From Anabaena subtropica FACHB-260 (lineage in GTDB: Bacteria; Cyanobacteriota; Cyanobacteriia; Cyanobacteriales; Nostocaceae): a stretch of DNA of 64,000 nt. Below, in pieces: positions 45,675 through 55,570 of the stretch (position 1 is the first letter of the stretch; the number at the start of each line of letters is the position of its first letter). The position numbers and the translations under genes were made by a program. Under the pieces are notes generated by a model. It made no database searches, had not been told where the DNA came from, and saw nothing but the letters and a program-made list of their open reading frames with translations. The stretch covers positions 56,647 to 120,646 of the forward strand of contig NZ_JACJRF010000015.1 of the NCBI RefSeq assembly GCF_014697105.1. The letters are read 5' to 3'.

Positions 45675-45729
45675 AATTGCACTTTTTTGAACGAGTTAAT
45701 GAGAACACTAAAATAGTTTAGTGATGTTT

Positions 45730-46227
45730 TTAATTGCCAACTAATACAGAAGAATTTACAATTGCTTGAGCATCTAATACGAGAAAAATTTCTTCCTGTT
45801 GGGCAACACAACCACGTAGATAAGGAACTAAACTAGATGCCACTTGTCCAATAGGTGAACGAATTTCATCAGGCATGAATTTAGCTATTCCTTTAATCTC
45901 TTGTACTACTAAACCCAAGAGCATTGATTCTACTTTTATCACAATGACATTATATTGATGCAATCTATTATCTAGAGATTCCAGGTTGAGCATTTTAGGT
46001 AAATCAATTGCCCAAATTATTCGACTACGCCAATTCATTAAACCTAAGACACAGTCAGGCATATTTGGCATTGATGTTATAGATTCAACAGGTATAATAA
46101 CTGCTTCTTGGGTATTATTCATTGTTAAAATAGCAGCACTTTGCTGATTGAGTTGAAATTTAAGATAACCATCTCCTAATTTATTTTGAGGTGACAGAGT
46201 AGCCAGTGTATTGTGAGAATCATTCAT
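45730..46227 (-). CDS. hmpC: CheW-type coupling protein of the hmp cluster
   Basis: The 165-residue CheW domain links receptor and kinase. Family features are PVESITSMPNMPDCVLGLMN, WAIDLPKML, then VMLGL-type strand SMLLGLVVQEIKGIAKF and YLRGCVAQQEEIFLVLD. It lies between hmpB and hmpD with short gaps of 92 and 55 bases. Confidence 0.88.
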   Translation of the reverse strand: MNDSHNTLATLSPQNKLGDGYLKFQLNQQSAAILTMNNTQEAVIIPVESITSMPNMPDCVLGLMNWRSRIIWAIDLPKMLNLESLDNRLHQYNVIVIKVESMLLGLVVQEIKGIAKFMPDEIRSPIGQVASSLVPYLRGCVAQQEEIFLVLDAQAIVNSSVLVGN

Positions 46228-46319
46228 TGATTTATCCCAATTCTCTAAAATTAATCAACAATTTATTAATTAAGTAGGTGCAAGTCTTGTTTATGAAGGT
46301 ATTAAATTAGCTGTAGCTA

Positions 46320-46706
46320 TTACGAATTAAGAATTACGACTGATTTAATTGCACGTAGCAGATTTTCGCGGGTATATGGTTTTGTAAGATAAGCATTAGC
46401 ACCTTGTTTTATTGCCCATAAACGGTCAATTTCTTGATTTTTAGAACTGCAAATTACTATAGGTAATTTTTCTGTAAGGGGATGTTTTTTTAAGGAACGA
46501 CATAATTCAAATCCGCTCATTCCTGGCATAACTACATCAGTGACAATGGCATCAGGTTTTTCCAATAAAGCTTTCTCTATTGCCTCTTTTGCTCCAGCAG
46601 CTTTAATGACACTATAACCACTCTCTTGTAAATAATGGCTCATCAGTTCTAATTCACTGGGTGAATCTTCCACAATCAAAATTTTCCCGACTAAGGTAAT
46701 ACTCAT
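46320..46706 (-). CDS. hmpB: CheY-type response regulator of the hmp cluster
   Basis: This 128-residue receiver has Glu-Asp acidic residues in LIVEDSPSE, Asp57 in AIVTDVVMPGMSG and Lys in LTKPYTRE. It is a single-domain output like PilH/PixH. It starts 18 bases after hmpA and is surely in the same transcript. The likely phosphate donor is HmpE. Confidence 0.9.
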   Translation of the reverse strand: MSITLVGKILIVEDSPSELELMSHYLQESGYSVIKAAGAKEAIEKALLEKPDAIVTDVVMPGMSGFELCRSLKKHPLTEKLPIVICSSKNQEIDRLWAIKQGANAYLTKPYTRENLLRAIKSVVILNS

Positions 46707-46724
46707 TATTCAATGTCCTTATAA

Positions 46725-47768
46725 TTAACCAATATGTTTAAACACCATTTTCAGTAATTCTGATTGGTCAAAAGGTTTAGTTAAATATCCTGAAGACCTG
46801 ACCATTTTGGCTTTAGCTCTATCAATAAATCCTGTTCTCCCAGTCACCATAATAATTGGTGTATTTTTAAAAGCTGAATGTCTCCGCAATAGAGAACATA
46901 ACTCATAGCCGTCTAAATTTGGCATTTCTACATCGAGTAAAATTAAGTCTGGTTTACTCCGCAGAATTTGCATTAAAGCTTTCACTGGATCATTAATAGT
47001 CACTACTGTAAATACATTCTCATCTAAAAAGCTTTTGATAGAATTTAAGACTGTTTGACTATCATCAATACAAGCAATAGTATATAAAGTTTTTCTGACT
47101 AGAGATGGGGAATTAATTTGATGTGAATTTTCACTAACTTCATGACTATTTGGTTTTGAGGATGGTGATGATACAGGTCTTTTTGATGGTAAAAGTTGCG
47201 ACCCACCACCCGCATTTATTGATGATTGAGTATGTTGGCGATTTCGTAGTTGTTTTTGGCAGTATTCAACTAATAAACGCAAATCTAAATGACAGAATTT
47301 TGGTAATTCTTCCCAAGCAATGTCAGGGACGAATTCATAACTTCCTTCTTTGATAACTAAAAATGTCTCTATGACTTCTTTAGCTAATTCTTCTATCAGA
47401 ATAGTGGCTTGTTTAGGCGTAATATGGCTTTGATTTACTAACCAACAAATTGCTTGATAATCTGCGTATAAGATAGACTGACTTTCACCTTTAGGTTCAA
47501 ACATCAGTCGCATTTGTACACGAGTGGCGCTATTCAGAGTAGGAATTTTTTGGCTTAAGCGCCGCAGTTGATTATCAAGACGCTCAAATAATTTATCTGA
47601 GTAGGAAGCATAAGTAAGTTTACCTTCTTCTAGATTAATTGCCCAAGATGTTGTATCTGTAAATACACGCAAACAACCTGTAGCATGACGACTTGTGAGT
47701 TGAGCTAACAGAGATAGGGGATGTAGTTTATGATTCAACCTGTAGTTATTTATAGGAGTTGTACTCAT
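46725..47768 (-). CDS. hmpA: PatA-type response regulator, first gene of the hmp cluster
   Basis: The 347-residue protein has an N-terminal PATAN/DUF4388 domain (about 1-200: HPLSLLAQLTSRHATGCLRV, SWAINLEEGKLTYAS), a Ser/Pro-rich linker (about 180-225) and a C-terminal receiver (about 228-345; Asp near 277 in LILLDVEMPNLDGYEL, Lys in LTKPFDQ). This order is that of PatA, PixG and HmpA. PatA-type proteins pass phospho-signals to motility or cell-pattern machinery by protein contact. The first gene of the operon, it has a long noncoding upstream region. Confidence 0.88.
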   Translation of the reverse strand: MSTTPINNYRLNHKLHPLSLLAQLTSRHATGCLRVFTDTTSWAINLEEGKLTYASYSDKLFERLDNQLRRLSQKIPTLNSATRVQMRLMFEPKGESQSILYADYQAICWLVNQSHITPKQATILIEELAKEVIETFLVIKEGSYEFVPDIAWEELPKFCHLDLRLLVEYCQKQLRNRQHTQSSINAGGGSQLLPSKRPVSSPSSKPNSHEVSENSHQINSPSLVRKTLYTIACIDDSQTVLNSIKSFLDENVFTVVTINDPVKALMQILRSKPDLILLDVEMPNLDGYELCSLLRRHSAFKNTPIIMVTGRTGFIDRAKAKMVRSSGYLTKPFDQSELLKMVFKHIG

Positions 47769-48525
47769 TTTGCTGTTACTTTAGATAAATTCCAGATGTC
47801 TCAACTAAGTTTATGCAGAGCTTTGCCACAAGTCCTATCATGAACTAGTCAACTAAGTACGTGATTTAAAATACAACAATTATCAAATGGTATATGTAGT
47901 ACACCATAGACACTGGCAAGATTTTATGATGATTAAATCCTCAATAAAGTTTAAACTATTGTTGATTTCTTAACTTTTCTACTGCAAGGAATATAGCTTC
48001 TAGAAGCTTTAGTCAACACAAGGTAAAGACCAAATAAATTTATATACCTTTGAGTATCTTTTAATTCATAATGACTAAATTAACACCGCTAATTTAACAG
48101 AATTTAACTTAATTTTTGTCAGTATTTTCACTTAAAAGAAATTCAGTTAATTCAATCTAGCTTAATTTTGTTGGTTTATTCAGTACTACTACGCAAGTTT
48201 TAGAAAATTTAGGAATGACAATTACCTCAACTGCTGCTAGTGCAATTGTCCATATAATTCCCAATTTTTGACATAATATTAATGAAGTCAGAAAAATTCT
48301 ACAGTTTATCGATGCTCGTCCATACTCCCAACCTCCATTTCAGCATGGAGGTATTTAGCTGAAAGAAATTTCCAGACAGCTAATCACGGGAAAATACCAC
48401 AAAAAAAATATGAAAATCTCTTCTCATCTCTAGATATCTAGCCCCTAAGCTGTATTTTCAGACTAGACGAATTCATAAATATGTCACTGAGTTGTCAGTG
48501 GGTAGTGCAGAAAAAAGCATTTTCA
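47769..48525. other. Noncoding region upstream of the hmp operon, with possible gene debris
   Basis: No intact gene is present. The plus-strand frame at about 48178-48420 reads like coding sequence (LENLGMTITSTAASAIVHII, then VRKILQFIDARPYSQPPFQH) but is broken by three in-frame stops. It may be an old gene remnant. The part next to 47769 should contain the hmpA promoter. Confidence 0.45.
48331..48352. terminator. Hairpin inside the 47.8-48.5 kb gap
   Basis: ACCTCCAT and ATGGAGGT pair perfectly around TTCAGC. On the minus strand it lies downstream of the zinc-ribbon gene and could end that transcript, though no long T run is seen. Confidence 0.4.
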
Positions 48526-49767
48526 TTACAAATCATCAGAAGCTTGCAAACTACCGCAATGTTTACAATGTGGTAAATGCTTGTAAGTGAGATTGTGACA
48601 ATTTCGACATTCAATATACTGATAATAACCACAGTGCGGACAATAGGCATCATTATGCCGGAGTTTCTTCGCACACTTTACACAACGTGATTTTTGAATT
48701 CTGCTAACCGCCTGAAGTTTAGGGTTAAGAATAATTTTCTGGAAAAACTTAATAATGCTAAAACCAATCAGTGGAATCAGCAATATATAAATATAGCTGA
48801 CGAGAAAAAGCAACCTACCAAAAATGGCGCTAATAACATCAAAGACAAACTGAAAAATTGCTCCAACTTGCAGAAATTCAAATATTTTCAGGATTAAGGG
48901 GATAAAAAATATCACCAATAAATGCCAGCTAATCAGAGTGATGAGTCCGTATCCTCTGCGCTGAGAAAATTGGTGAACTAGCAAAGTAGCAAATATCAGT
49001 GGTAACAAAAACAGAGTCTGAAAGGCAAGTTGGATACTTGGATACCAAAAGGATGCTTGTTTATAGCCTTGTTCAACTGTTCCAAATTCTTCACTATTCT
49101 CAAGAAAAGCTATAAAATTTCTACTTTCTTGTTTCGTCAGCAATTCATTTTTAAGATTAGATATTTCCTTTTCTAATTTAAAAATGTTAAGATTATTTTT
49201 TTCTAACTCTTGTTTGGCCTTTTCTGCGCCGACTTGATTAATCGACTGCTCACGAGATTGCCCAGCAATTTTTTCTAAGAGTGTAGAGTCATACTCAGTA
49301 CGAATCCGACTATTAGCTTGTTTAAGATTACCTATTTGCCCTTGTCTCTGGTCAATCGCTGTTATTGCTTGTTGATTTTGAGGAATATTAATCTTATCTA
49401 TGTATTCTGCATACTGCAAACAGGTGGGAGCTACTTTACCTAGATGCTCTGCTTCAGATTGTTGGTAGATTTGTTTTTGACTAAGTTGATTACCACTCTC
49501 ATAAAGCAATGATTGCCTAATGATTTCGTAATCTTGATTTCCGCTATTTTTTGTGCGGTAATTCTGCCATTGGGAATAACATGGATAAGCTTGTAAAGGG
49601 CTAATATGCCATCTACTAATATCATCCAACCCTGTAAAAACGTTGATTAAAATAAAAATATCAATCAGAATAAGGACAATCAAACTTACTCTATTTAGAG
49701 GTTCGTTATTGATTTTTCTTGATTTATTTAAAAATTGATTGACAAAGTGCTGGATTCTCGCAAACAT
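48526..49767 (-). CDS. Membrane protein with coiled coil and C-terminal double zinc ribbon, unknown function
   Basis: The 413-residue protein has an N-terminal helix (about 27-45), an extracytoplasmic or lumenal domain rich in Gln (about 50-190) with a coiled coil (about 165-215: AKQELEKNNLNIFKLEKEIS), three or four helices in the second half (about 240-345) and a C-terminal tail with two zinc ribbons: CVKCAKKL...CPHC and CRNCHNL...CKHC (about 363-406). Such tails bind zinc and often nucleic acid or protein. The architecture is unusual and I do not recognise the family. It is a single gene on the minus strand. Confidence 0.7.
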   Translation of the reverse strand: MFARIQHFVNQFLNKSRKINNEPLNRVSLIVLILIDIFILINVFTGLDDISRWHISPLQAYPCYSQWQNYRTKNSGNQDYEIIRQSLLYESGNQLSQKQIYQQSEAEHLGKVAPTCLQYAEYIDKINIPQNQQAITAIDQRQGQIGNLKQANSRIRTEYDSTLLEKIAGQSREQSINQVGAEKAKQELEKNNLNIFKLEKEISNLKNELLTKQESRNFIAFLENSEEFGTVEQGYKQASFWYPSIQLAFQTLFLLPLIFATLLVHQFSQRRGYGLITLISWHLLVIFFIPLILKIFEFLQVGAIFQFVFDVISAIFGRLLFLVSYIYILLIPLIGFSIIKFFQKIILNPKLQAVSRIQKSRCVKCAKKLRHNDAYCPHCGYYQYIECRNCHNLTYKHLPHCKHCGSLQASDDL

Positions 49768-50134
49768 ATTGGTGTTTAACTAATATTCAGATTAAGTGAC
49801 TCTTATGTAGCTTTTCTCGTTTAAGTGAGGTATATCTCTTTGAGGTCAGAGGCTAGAACTAAGAAGCTAAGGTATACCTCATATAATTGAAAACTGTTAT
49901 CAACTTTTTATCAGAGTTTAACAGTCGTGTTTGTAATTATACTCGATGGAGAAATTGCAGAGGGTTCTGTTGGTGGAACAAGCCACAATTATCATGAGAA
50001 GATGGGGAGTAGGGAATGAAGGACTTCTACTGATAATATGACTTGAAGAAAAAACTAAATACTTTTTAAATCACTCTGTTAAGTTGTGTGATTTTTCTGA
50101 AAATCTATCAAGTGAGAGCGCGAGGCAATAAAGA

Positions 50135-50923
50135 TTGGACGATAACTATCAAATTTACCTAAATCGGGTGGCAAGATTGACGCTACCAGAGGCTCATAGA
50201 TCCCAAGTCCAGCATATTCAGGAATCATATAAATTCCAGCCATCTTCGGGGTCTAGGCAAGCAGCACCTTTTCCGGGGTATACGCTAATTACTCCATTGG
50301 CGGCAGAAGACTCCGATAATTCTGGTTTTTACTCCCAGTTACAAGCCTATCAGCAGGAAATTTTACAGTTACCTATCAATCATGATTTGCTAGTTCCTGT
50401 ACCTTCTGCTAGCTTTCATTTGACTTTGGCGGATTTGATTTGGGATAGTGCTTATCGGGATGCTTGCGAAAAAAATCCTGATTTTGAACAACAGTTACGC
50501 TTTTGCATAGCTGAGATATTACAGCAATATCAAGAATCTCTGACACTAGGAAGTAATCCAATTTACTGGCAAATGTTGGGATTGATCATCATGCCAAGGG
50601 CTGTCGGTGTTTGTTTAGTACCCAAAGATGAACTTTGTTACGAACAAATCATTAAATTCCGCCGCACAATTTATCAGAATCCTAAACTAATAGCTTTAGG
50701 AATTGAACAGCATTATCATCTGACTGCTCATGTAACATTAGGTTATTTTGGGGAGGTCTCATCAGATTTAGACCGGATAAAACTCAGTGATACATTGTCT
50801 GAATTGAATCAAAAATGGCTGTTAAATGCGCCAGAGTTCTTGATTCGTCGAGTGGAACTGAGGAAGTTTGACGATATGACACATTATTATCGTCAGCCGG
50901 ACTGGCCGGGGTTGAATTTTTGA
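50135..50923 (+). CDS. DUF1868-like 2H phosphoesterase-family protein
   Basis: The 262-residue protein shows the two HxT motifs of the 2H fold: SFHLTLADLI (about residue 94) and HLTAHVTLGYF (about 195). 2H enzymes open or form 2',3'-cyclic phosphate bonds in RNA ends and nucleotides. The start is a TTG at 50135 with GAGG nine bases before it; no ATG is available near the N terminus. Length agrees with DUF1868 members. It is followed by a clear terminator and has no operon partner. Confidence 0.78.
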   Translation: MDDNYQIYLNRVARLTLPEAHRSQVQHIQESYKFQPSSGSRQAAPFPGYTLITPLAAEDSDNSGFYSQLQAYQQEILQLPINHDLLVPVPSASFHLTLADLIWDSAYRDACEKNPDFEQQLRFCIAEILQQYQESLTLGSNPIYWQMLGLIIMPRAVGVCLVPKDELCYEQIIKFRRTIYQNPKLIALGIEQHYHLTAHVTLGYFGEVSSDLDRIKLSDTLSELNQKWLLNAPEFLIRRVELRKFDDMTHYYRQPDWPGLNF

Positions 50924-51007
50924 TTGGGCTTCTGAGATAGGCTTTAGCAGAAATATTGACTGCGTTTTGTGTGTGAGTTGTCAATAGTCAGTTGTTTTTA
51001 AATTAAC

Positions 51008-51055
51008 AAAATCCTCCCTACAAGACTTTGTGCCAGTAGGTGGGGATTTTTATTA
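51008..51055 (+). terminator. Intrinsic terminator after the 2H-family gene
   Basis: AAAATCCTCCCTAC (51008-51021) pairs, with two mismatches, to GTAGGTGGGGATTTT (51036-51050), followed by TATTATT. It ends the transcript of the upstream gene. Confidence 0.7.
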
Positions 51056-51208
51056 TTGCTTTGAGGGTAAAAATTATATGACGATATTAATTAATTATAT
51101 ATTGAGCTATGATAGCCCTCTTTAATTTTTCCAATTTCTTGCTTAAGTAGGCATTAGTTAATACTCATTCTTACTAGGAAAAATAAGACTTTTTAAATGG
51201 CATTGAGT

Positions 51209-51240
51209 TTTGAAAAAATCAAATAGGAATCCTATATAAG
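51209..51240. mobile_element. Solo end of the ACATATAGGA MITE-like family
   Basis: TTGAAAAAATCAAATAGGAA and the following TCCTATATAAG resemble, in reverse, one end of the element at 35438-35562. Only this end is present, 43 bases before the adhesin start, so it probably forms part of that gene's promoter or leader. Confidence 0.45.
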
Positions 51241-51283
51241 AGTAAACTAGGTGTTGATTCACAATTTTCTAACACGAGTAAAA

Positions 51284-54200
51284 ATGAGCCGCCATTGCAT
51301 CACAGCAAGTATCTCCATCATTTTGGGCATAGGTGCAATAATTAGCCTTGAAAATTCCAGTAATGCTGAAGTTATTCAAGATACTACATTACCTCGAAAT
51401 ACTAACGTTACTGTCACTACTAATAGACTGGAGGAAAGTACTTTCATCATTGATGATGGAACCTCAATAGGTAACAACCTATTTCACAGTTTTACCAAAT
51501 TTTCCTTACTCAAAGGTCAAACAGCTTACTTCAACACTACTGAGAATATTCAAAATATTTTCGGTCGGGTTACTGGTAGAGAAGCATCAAATATTGATGG
51601 TACTATCACATCCAGAAACAGATTCAACTTATTCCTCATCAATCCCAACGGAATTATTTTTGGCCCTAATGCGCGTTTAAATATTCAGGGTTCTTTTGTT
51701 GCCAGTACTGCTAATAATATCAAATTTGCTGACGGTGGAGAGTTTAGCTCTAGAGCCACAGAAGCTACCCCTTTACTTAATGTCACTACTCCTATTGGTT
51801 TGCAATATGGTGTTAATTCTGGCAGTATCGAAGTGCAAGGAGAATCAATATATCAGCCTAGTACGCTGCAAGTTGAAGGCAATCAAACTTTAGCTTTGCT
51901 TGGGGGCAATATTATTTTAGAAAATGCCAATCTTAATACTTTAAAGGCTGAGGGCAGAATAGAATTAGGCAGTGTGGCATCGGCAGGTTTAGTAGGCATC
52001 AACCCAACAAGCTCAGGATTCTTATTTAACTTTGATTCCGTACCTGAGTTTGGTGATATTCAAATATTTTCAGGAACTAATATTAATAGCTTAGGCGACC
52101 TCAACATTACAGGTAAAAATATCGTAGTCACAGATGCGTCTTTAAATTTGTTAAATAATTTGACAATGAATGCAAAAGAAAGCATTCAATTGATGGAGAG
52201 AAGTTCAATTTCTGCCAGTAATCCATCTAATATTCCAGGAAATCATACTATTAATACTAAAAATTTATTAGTTCAAGATCAGTCTGTCATTGGTGTGAAT
52301 GGTGGAAATTTGATAGTGAATGCTTCAAATGAAGTGAAACTAACAGGTGATATTCAAGATATTCCTAGCCGTATCTATGCTTCCGCTTCAGATAACTCCA
52401 CATTCAACGGAAATTTAACGATTAATACTCGTAATTTATTAGTTGAGAATGGCTCACAAATTATCACTAATTCTTCTGATAACATTTCTGGCATTATTTC
52501 TCGTACTATGCAGACAAAGGCTAGTTTGACTATCAACGCCTCAGAGTCGGTGAGCTTGGTAGGTAGCTCGTTAGACGAAATATATCCTAGTGGTGTGTTT
52601 ACTCAAGCTAATGACTATGAAGAGTCTGGAAACTTAACGATTAATACTCGTGTTTTGCGAATTGAAGATGGGGCGCAGATAATTGCCAGAAATTTGAGTG
52701 AGGGCAAAAGCGGAAACTTGACCGTGAATGCCACTGATAAGGTACAAGTAATTGGCACTTCTCCCAGTGGAGCAATTCCTGGGGACTGGCCTAATGATTC
52801 AGACGCAGATGAACCAGTGCCTCAAACTATCGGCCCGTTACAAGATTTGGTGATAACAGGGGTGAAGCGCAGAGATAGTTTACCTAGCGGTTTATTTACT
52901 AATGCCATTGTTTCTGGAGATGCAGGCAGTATCACGATTAATACTCGTGAGTTAATAGCGCAGAATGGAGGGCGCATCAGTGCTGACACGTTTGCAGAAG
53001 GTCAAGGCGGAGATTTAACTATCAATGCCACTGATAAAGTGCAACTGTTTGGTACTGCTATCAATGGTGTTTCTAGTGGTTTGTTCACTAGAGCTGGTTC
53101 TCTGGCTACTGGAAATGCAGGCTCTCTGGCAATTTTCACTAGTGCTTTATTAGTGCAAGATGGGGCGCAGGTCAGTGCTAGTACGTTTGGTGGGGGAAAG
53201 GGTGGTAATTTGTCTGTCCAAGGGACTGAAGGAATAAAACTAATTGGTGTGTCTAGGAATAATGTTGCTAGTGGGTTGTTTGCTCAAACTAATCGTCATG
53301 CTACAGGAGATGCTGGCAGTTTAAAGATTGATACTTCTACCTTACTGGTACGCGACGGCGCTCAAATTAGTGCTAGTACCTTTGGTGCAGGTAAAGGTGG
53401 GAATTTATCTGTTCAGGCTTCTGAGATAAAGCTGATTGGTACGGCTCCTGATGCTTTGTTCTCTAGTGGTTTGTTTACTGTGGCGACTGCTGGCTCAACG
53501 GGTAACGCCGGAGAACTATCAATTAATACTCGTACTTTATGGGTGAGTGACGGGGCGCAAGTTTCTACCAGTACCAGTGGTGATGGTCAAGGAGGGAATC
53601 TAACAGTCAAGGCGACTGAGAGGGTGGATTTAATTGGTAGTGCTTTGAATGGTGCGCTTACAAGTGGCTTGTTTGCTACAGCAACGACAAACTCCACGGG
53701 TAACGCTGGAAGCCTGACGATGAACACGGATGTATTACAAATTCGGCAGAGGGCTGGAATAGCGGTGCAGAGTAGCGGTAAGGGGAGTGCAGGCAACTTA
53801 AATATTCATGCTCATTCTATCCGGTTGGATGATAAAGCTTTTATTAGTGCTGATACTCGTGATAACGGTATTAATTCTCAACAATCACAAGCAAATATTA
53901 ATTTGCGATCGCACAATCTCATACTATCTGGTGGCAGCAATATTACCACTAACGCCACAGGCAAAAATGTTATCGGTGGCAATATTAATATTGATACTAA
54001 CACTTTATTCGCTATCCAAAATAGTGATATTAGTGCTAATTCTGCTGATTTTCGTGGTGGTCGGATAAGAATCAACGCTCAAACTATTTTCGGCACAAAG
54101 TTTCGTAACGCACTTACCCCGAACAGCGACATTACAGCCACTGGTTCCAGCCCAGAGTTGAATGGTAGTGTAGAAATTACTACTCCTGAGGTAGACCCCA

Positions 54201-54583
54201 GCCAAAATTTAACCCAACTCCCATCAGATGCGATTGATGTATCAAATCAAATCTATCAAAAATGTCATAGTGGTGAAGCGACAGCACAAAAAGAAAATCA
54301 AGTTATTATCACTGGACGGGGCGGCATACCGGCAAATCCCTATGAAACTTTAGATAATGATGCAATCATTGCAGATTGGGTGATAGTTAACAATGTCAAC
54401 AGTGTTGCTCAAAACGAAACTAATCTCACAAAGATAGAAAATACTGCTGCAAATACTATTATTGAGGCTAACGCTTGGGTTGTTGATGCCCAAGGGAAGT
54501 TAGTTTTGACGGCCGCAGCACCGCAGGTAAAATCCTATAGTTCAGGATTGACGACCGATTTCTGTCAGAGAAATAGGGGGTAG
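51284..54583 (+). CDS. TpsA-like secreted adhesin with haemagglutination N-terminal domain
   Basis: The protein has 1099 residues from the ATG at 51284 (MSRHCITASISIILGIGAII, signal peptide cut near SNAEV). A GTG 11 codons earlier opens the frame but gives a poor signal. The two-partner-secretion domain (about 30-190) has the hallmark FLINPNGIIFGPNARLNIQG. The rest is a beta-helix of imperfect repeats of about 60-75 residues (about 390-800) with recurring phrases such as INTRxLxVxDGAQISAST, GKGGNLSV, LIGT and SGLFTxA. The last 150 residues contain a Cys-bearing end (SSGLTTDFCQRNRG). Such proteins are exported through an outer-membrane TpsB pore, but no tpsB gene is adjacent here. The role is probably surface adhesion or biofilm. 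Confidence 0.88.
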   Translation: MSRHCITASISIILGIGAIISLENSSNAEVIQDTTLPRNTNVTVTTNRLEESTFIIDDGTSIGNNLFHSFTKFSLLKGQTAYFNTTENIQNIFGRVTGREASNIDGTITSRNRFNLFLINPNGIIFGPNARLNIQGSFVASTANNIKFADGGEFSSRATEATPLLNVTTPIGLQYGVNSGSIEVQGESIYQPSTLQVEGNQTLALLGGNIILENANLNTLKAEGRIELGSVASAGLVGINPTSSGFLFNFDSVPEFGDIQIFSGTNINSLGDLNITGKNIVVTDASLNLLNNLTMNAKESIQLMERSSISASNPSNIPGNHTINTKNLLVQDQSVIGVNGGNLIVNASNEVKLTGDIQDIPSRIYASASDNSTFNGNLTINTRNLLVENGSQIITNSSDNISGIISRTMQTKASLTINASESVSLVGSSLDEIYPSGVFTQANDYEESGNLTINTRVLRIEDGAQIIARNLSEGKSGNLTVNATDKVQVIGTSPSGAIPGDWPNDSDADEPVPQTIGPLQDLVITGVKRRDSLPSGLFTNAIVSGDAGSITINTRELIAQNGGRISADTFAEGQGGDLTINATDKVQLFGTAINGVSSGLFTRAGSLATGNAGSLAIFTSALLVQDGAQVSASTFGGGKGGNLSVQGTEGIKLIGVSRNNVASGLFAQTNRHATGDAGSLKIDTSTLLVRDGAQISASTFGAGKGGNLSVQASEIKLIGTAPDALFSSGLFTVATAGSTGNAGELSINTRTLWVSDGAQVSTSTSGDGQGGNLTVKATERVDLIGSALNGALTSGLFATATTNSTGNAGSLTMNTDVLQIRQRAGIAVQSSGKGSAGNLNIHAHSIRLDDKAFISADTRDNGINSQQSQANINLRSHNLILSGGSNITTNATGKNVIGGNINIDTNTLFAIQNSDISANSADFRGGRIRINAQTIFGTKFRNALTPNSDITATGSSPELNGSVEITTPEVDPSQNLTQLPSDAIDVSNQIYQKCHSGEATAQKENQVIITGRGGIPANPYETLDNDAIIADWVIVNNVNSVAQNETNLTKIENTAANTIIEANAWVVDAQGKLVLTAAAPQVKSYSSGLTTDFCQRNRG

Positions 54584-54646
54584 AAAAAAGATGGAGTTTT
54601 CCAGAAACGTATTATTTACAAAGTTAAATTTTAGTTTAAAAAAACT

Positions 54647-55570
54647 CTACAATCTTTCATTCATACCCAGATTACCTTGTAAACCGCCAGTGTGGATGAG
54701 TAAGATGCGATCGCCTTTGGTAAAATATCTTTGCTTGAGTAAATCCATCACACCATAAAACATTTTTGCGGTATACACGTAATCAAGGGGTATGTTGTGG
54801 GTTTGAGTAAACTCTTGACTGAACAAGAGCAGTTCATTTTTCACTTTGGCATAACCACCAAAATGGTAATCACAAAGCAATTCCCAAGATGTGGGAGGAC
54901 TGTATACTACAGACAAACCAGTTGTGAGATAATTTTTGACATAATTGTTGATATCCTGCGCCAAAAAACTCCCATTTTTTAATACAGGAAAACCAAGCAC
55001 ACGCTGATGAGAACTTAGTGTCAGGGTAATACCTGCTAAGGTGGTAGCTGTACCGCAGGCTAGACAAACAGTATCAAATACTTGTGTCGTTGTCTTTAAT
55101 ATCTCAGTACAACCGCGCACACCATTTAAGTTGCTACCACCTTCAGGAATAATAAATACTTCACCAAAGCGTTTCTTTAAATCTCCTTGTAACACAGCGC
55201 TGTTTCGTTGTCGGTAAGTTTCACGGTCAACATACACAAGCTGCATACCTTGTTTTACAGCAAAATTCAACGTCGAATTTAAAGGTAGTATCTCCTCTCC
55301 ACGAATCACACCAATAGTATGGAATCCGAGAAGTTTACCTGCGGCAGCTGTGGCAAAGATATGATTAGAATATGCACCACCAAAGGTAAGTAACGTTGTG
55401 TAGCCTTTGTCCTTAGCTTCTAAGAGATTGTATTTTAGCTTGTACCACTTATTACCGTTTACCAATGGGTGCATCAAATCAAGGCGCAGCACATACATTT
55501 CTACACCAGCACTACTAGCAATCTCACTAATGATTTGTTGTGTGGGAGGAGGAAGTAAGGTCAAGGACAT
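54647..55570 (-). CDS. PLP-dependent ACC deaminase / D-cysteine desulfhydrase family enzyme
   Basis: The 307-residue enzyme has fold-type II PLP features: NGNKWYKLKYNLLEAK holds the lysine that binds PLP (about residue 40), FGGAYSNHIFATAAAGK (about 65) binds the substrate carboxylate, and CGTATTLAGI (about 170) and LIHTGGLQG (about 295) bind phosphate. Members either open 1-aminocyclopropane-1-carboxylate or cleave D-cysteine to pyruvate, sulfide and ammonia; the sequence read by eye does not decide. The end near the window middle (GGLQGNLGMNER) is typical. It converges with the adhesin gene. Confidence 0.87.
   Translation of the reverse strand: MSLTLLPPPTQQIISEIASSAGVEMYVLRLDLMHPLVNGNKWYKLKYNLLEAKDKGYTTLLTFGGAYSNHIFATAAAGKLLGFHTIGVIRGEEILPLNSTLNFAVKQGMQLVYVDRETYRQRNSAVLQGDLKKRFGEVFIIPEGGSNLNGVRGCTEILKTTTQVFDTVCLACGTATTLAGITLTLSSHQRVLGFPVLKNGSFLAQDINNYVKNYLTTGLSVVYSPPTSWELLCDYHFGGYAKVKNELLLFSQEFTQTHNIPLDYVYTAKMFYGVMDLLKQRYFTKGDRILLIHTGGLQGNLGMNERL

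Noticed and set aside
53587..54205. Several minus-strand frames within the adhesin gene
   Set aside because: They are shadows of the repeat-rich coding sequence on the other strand.
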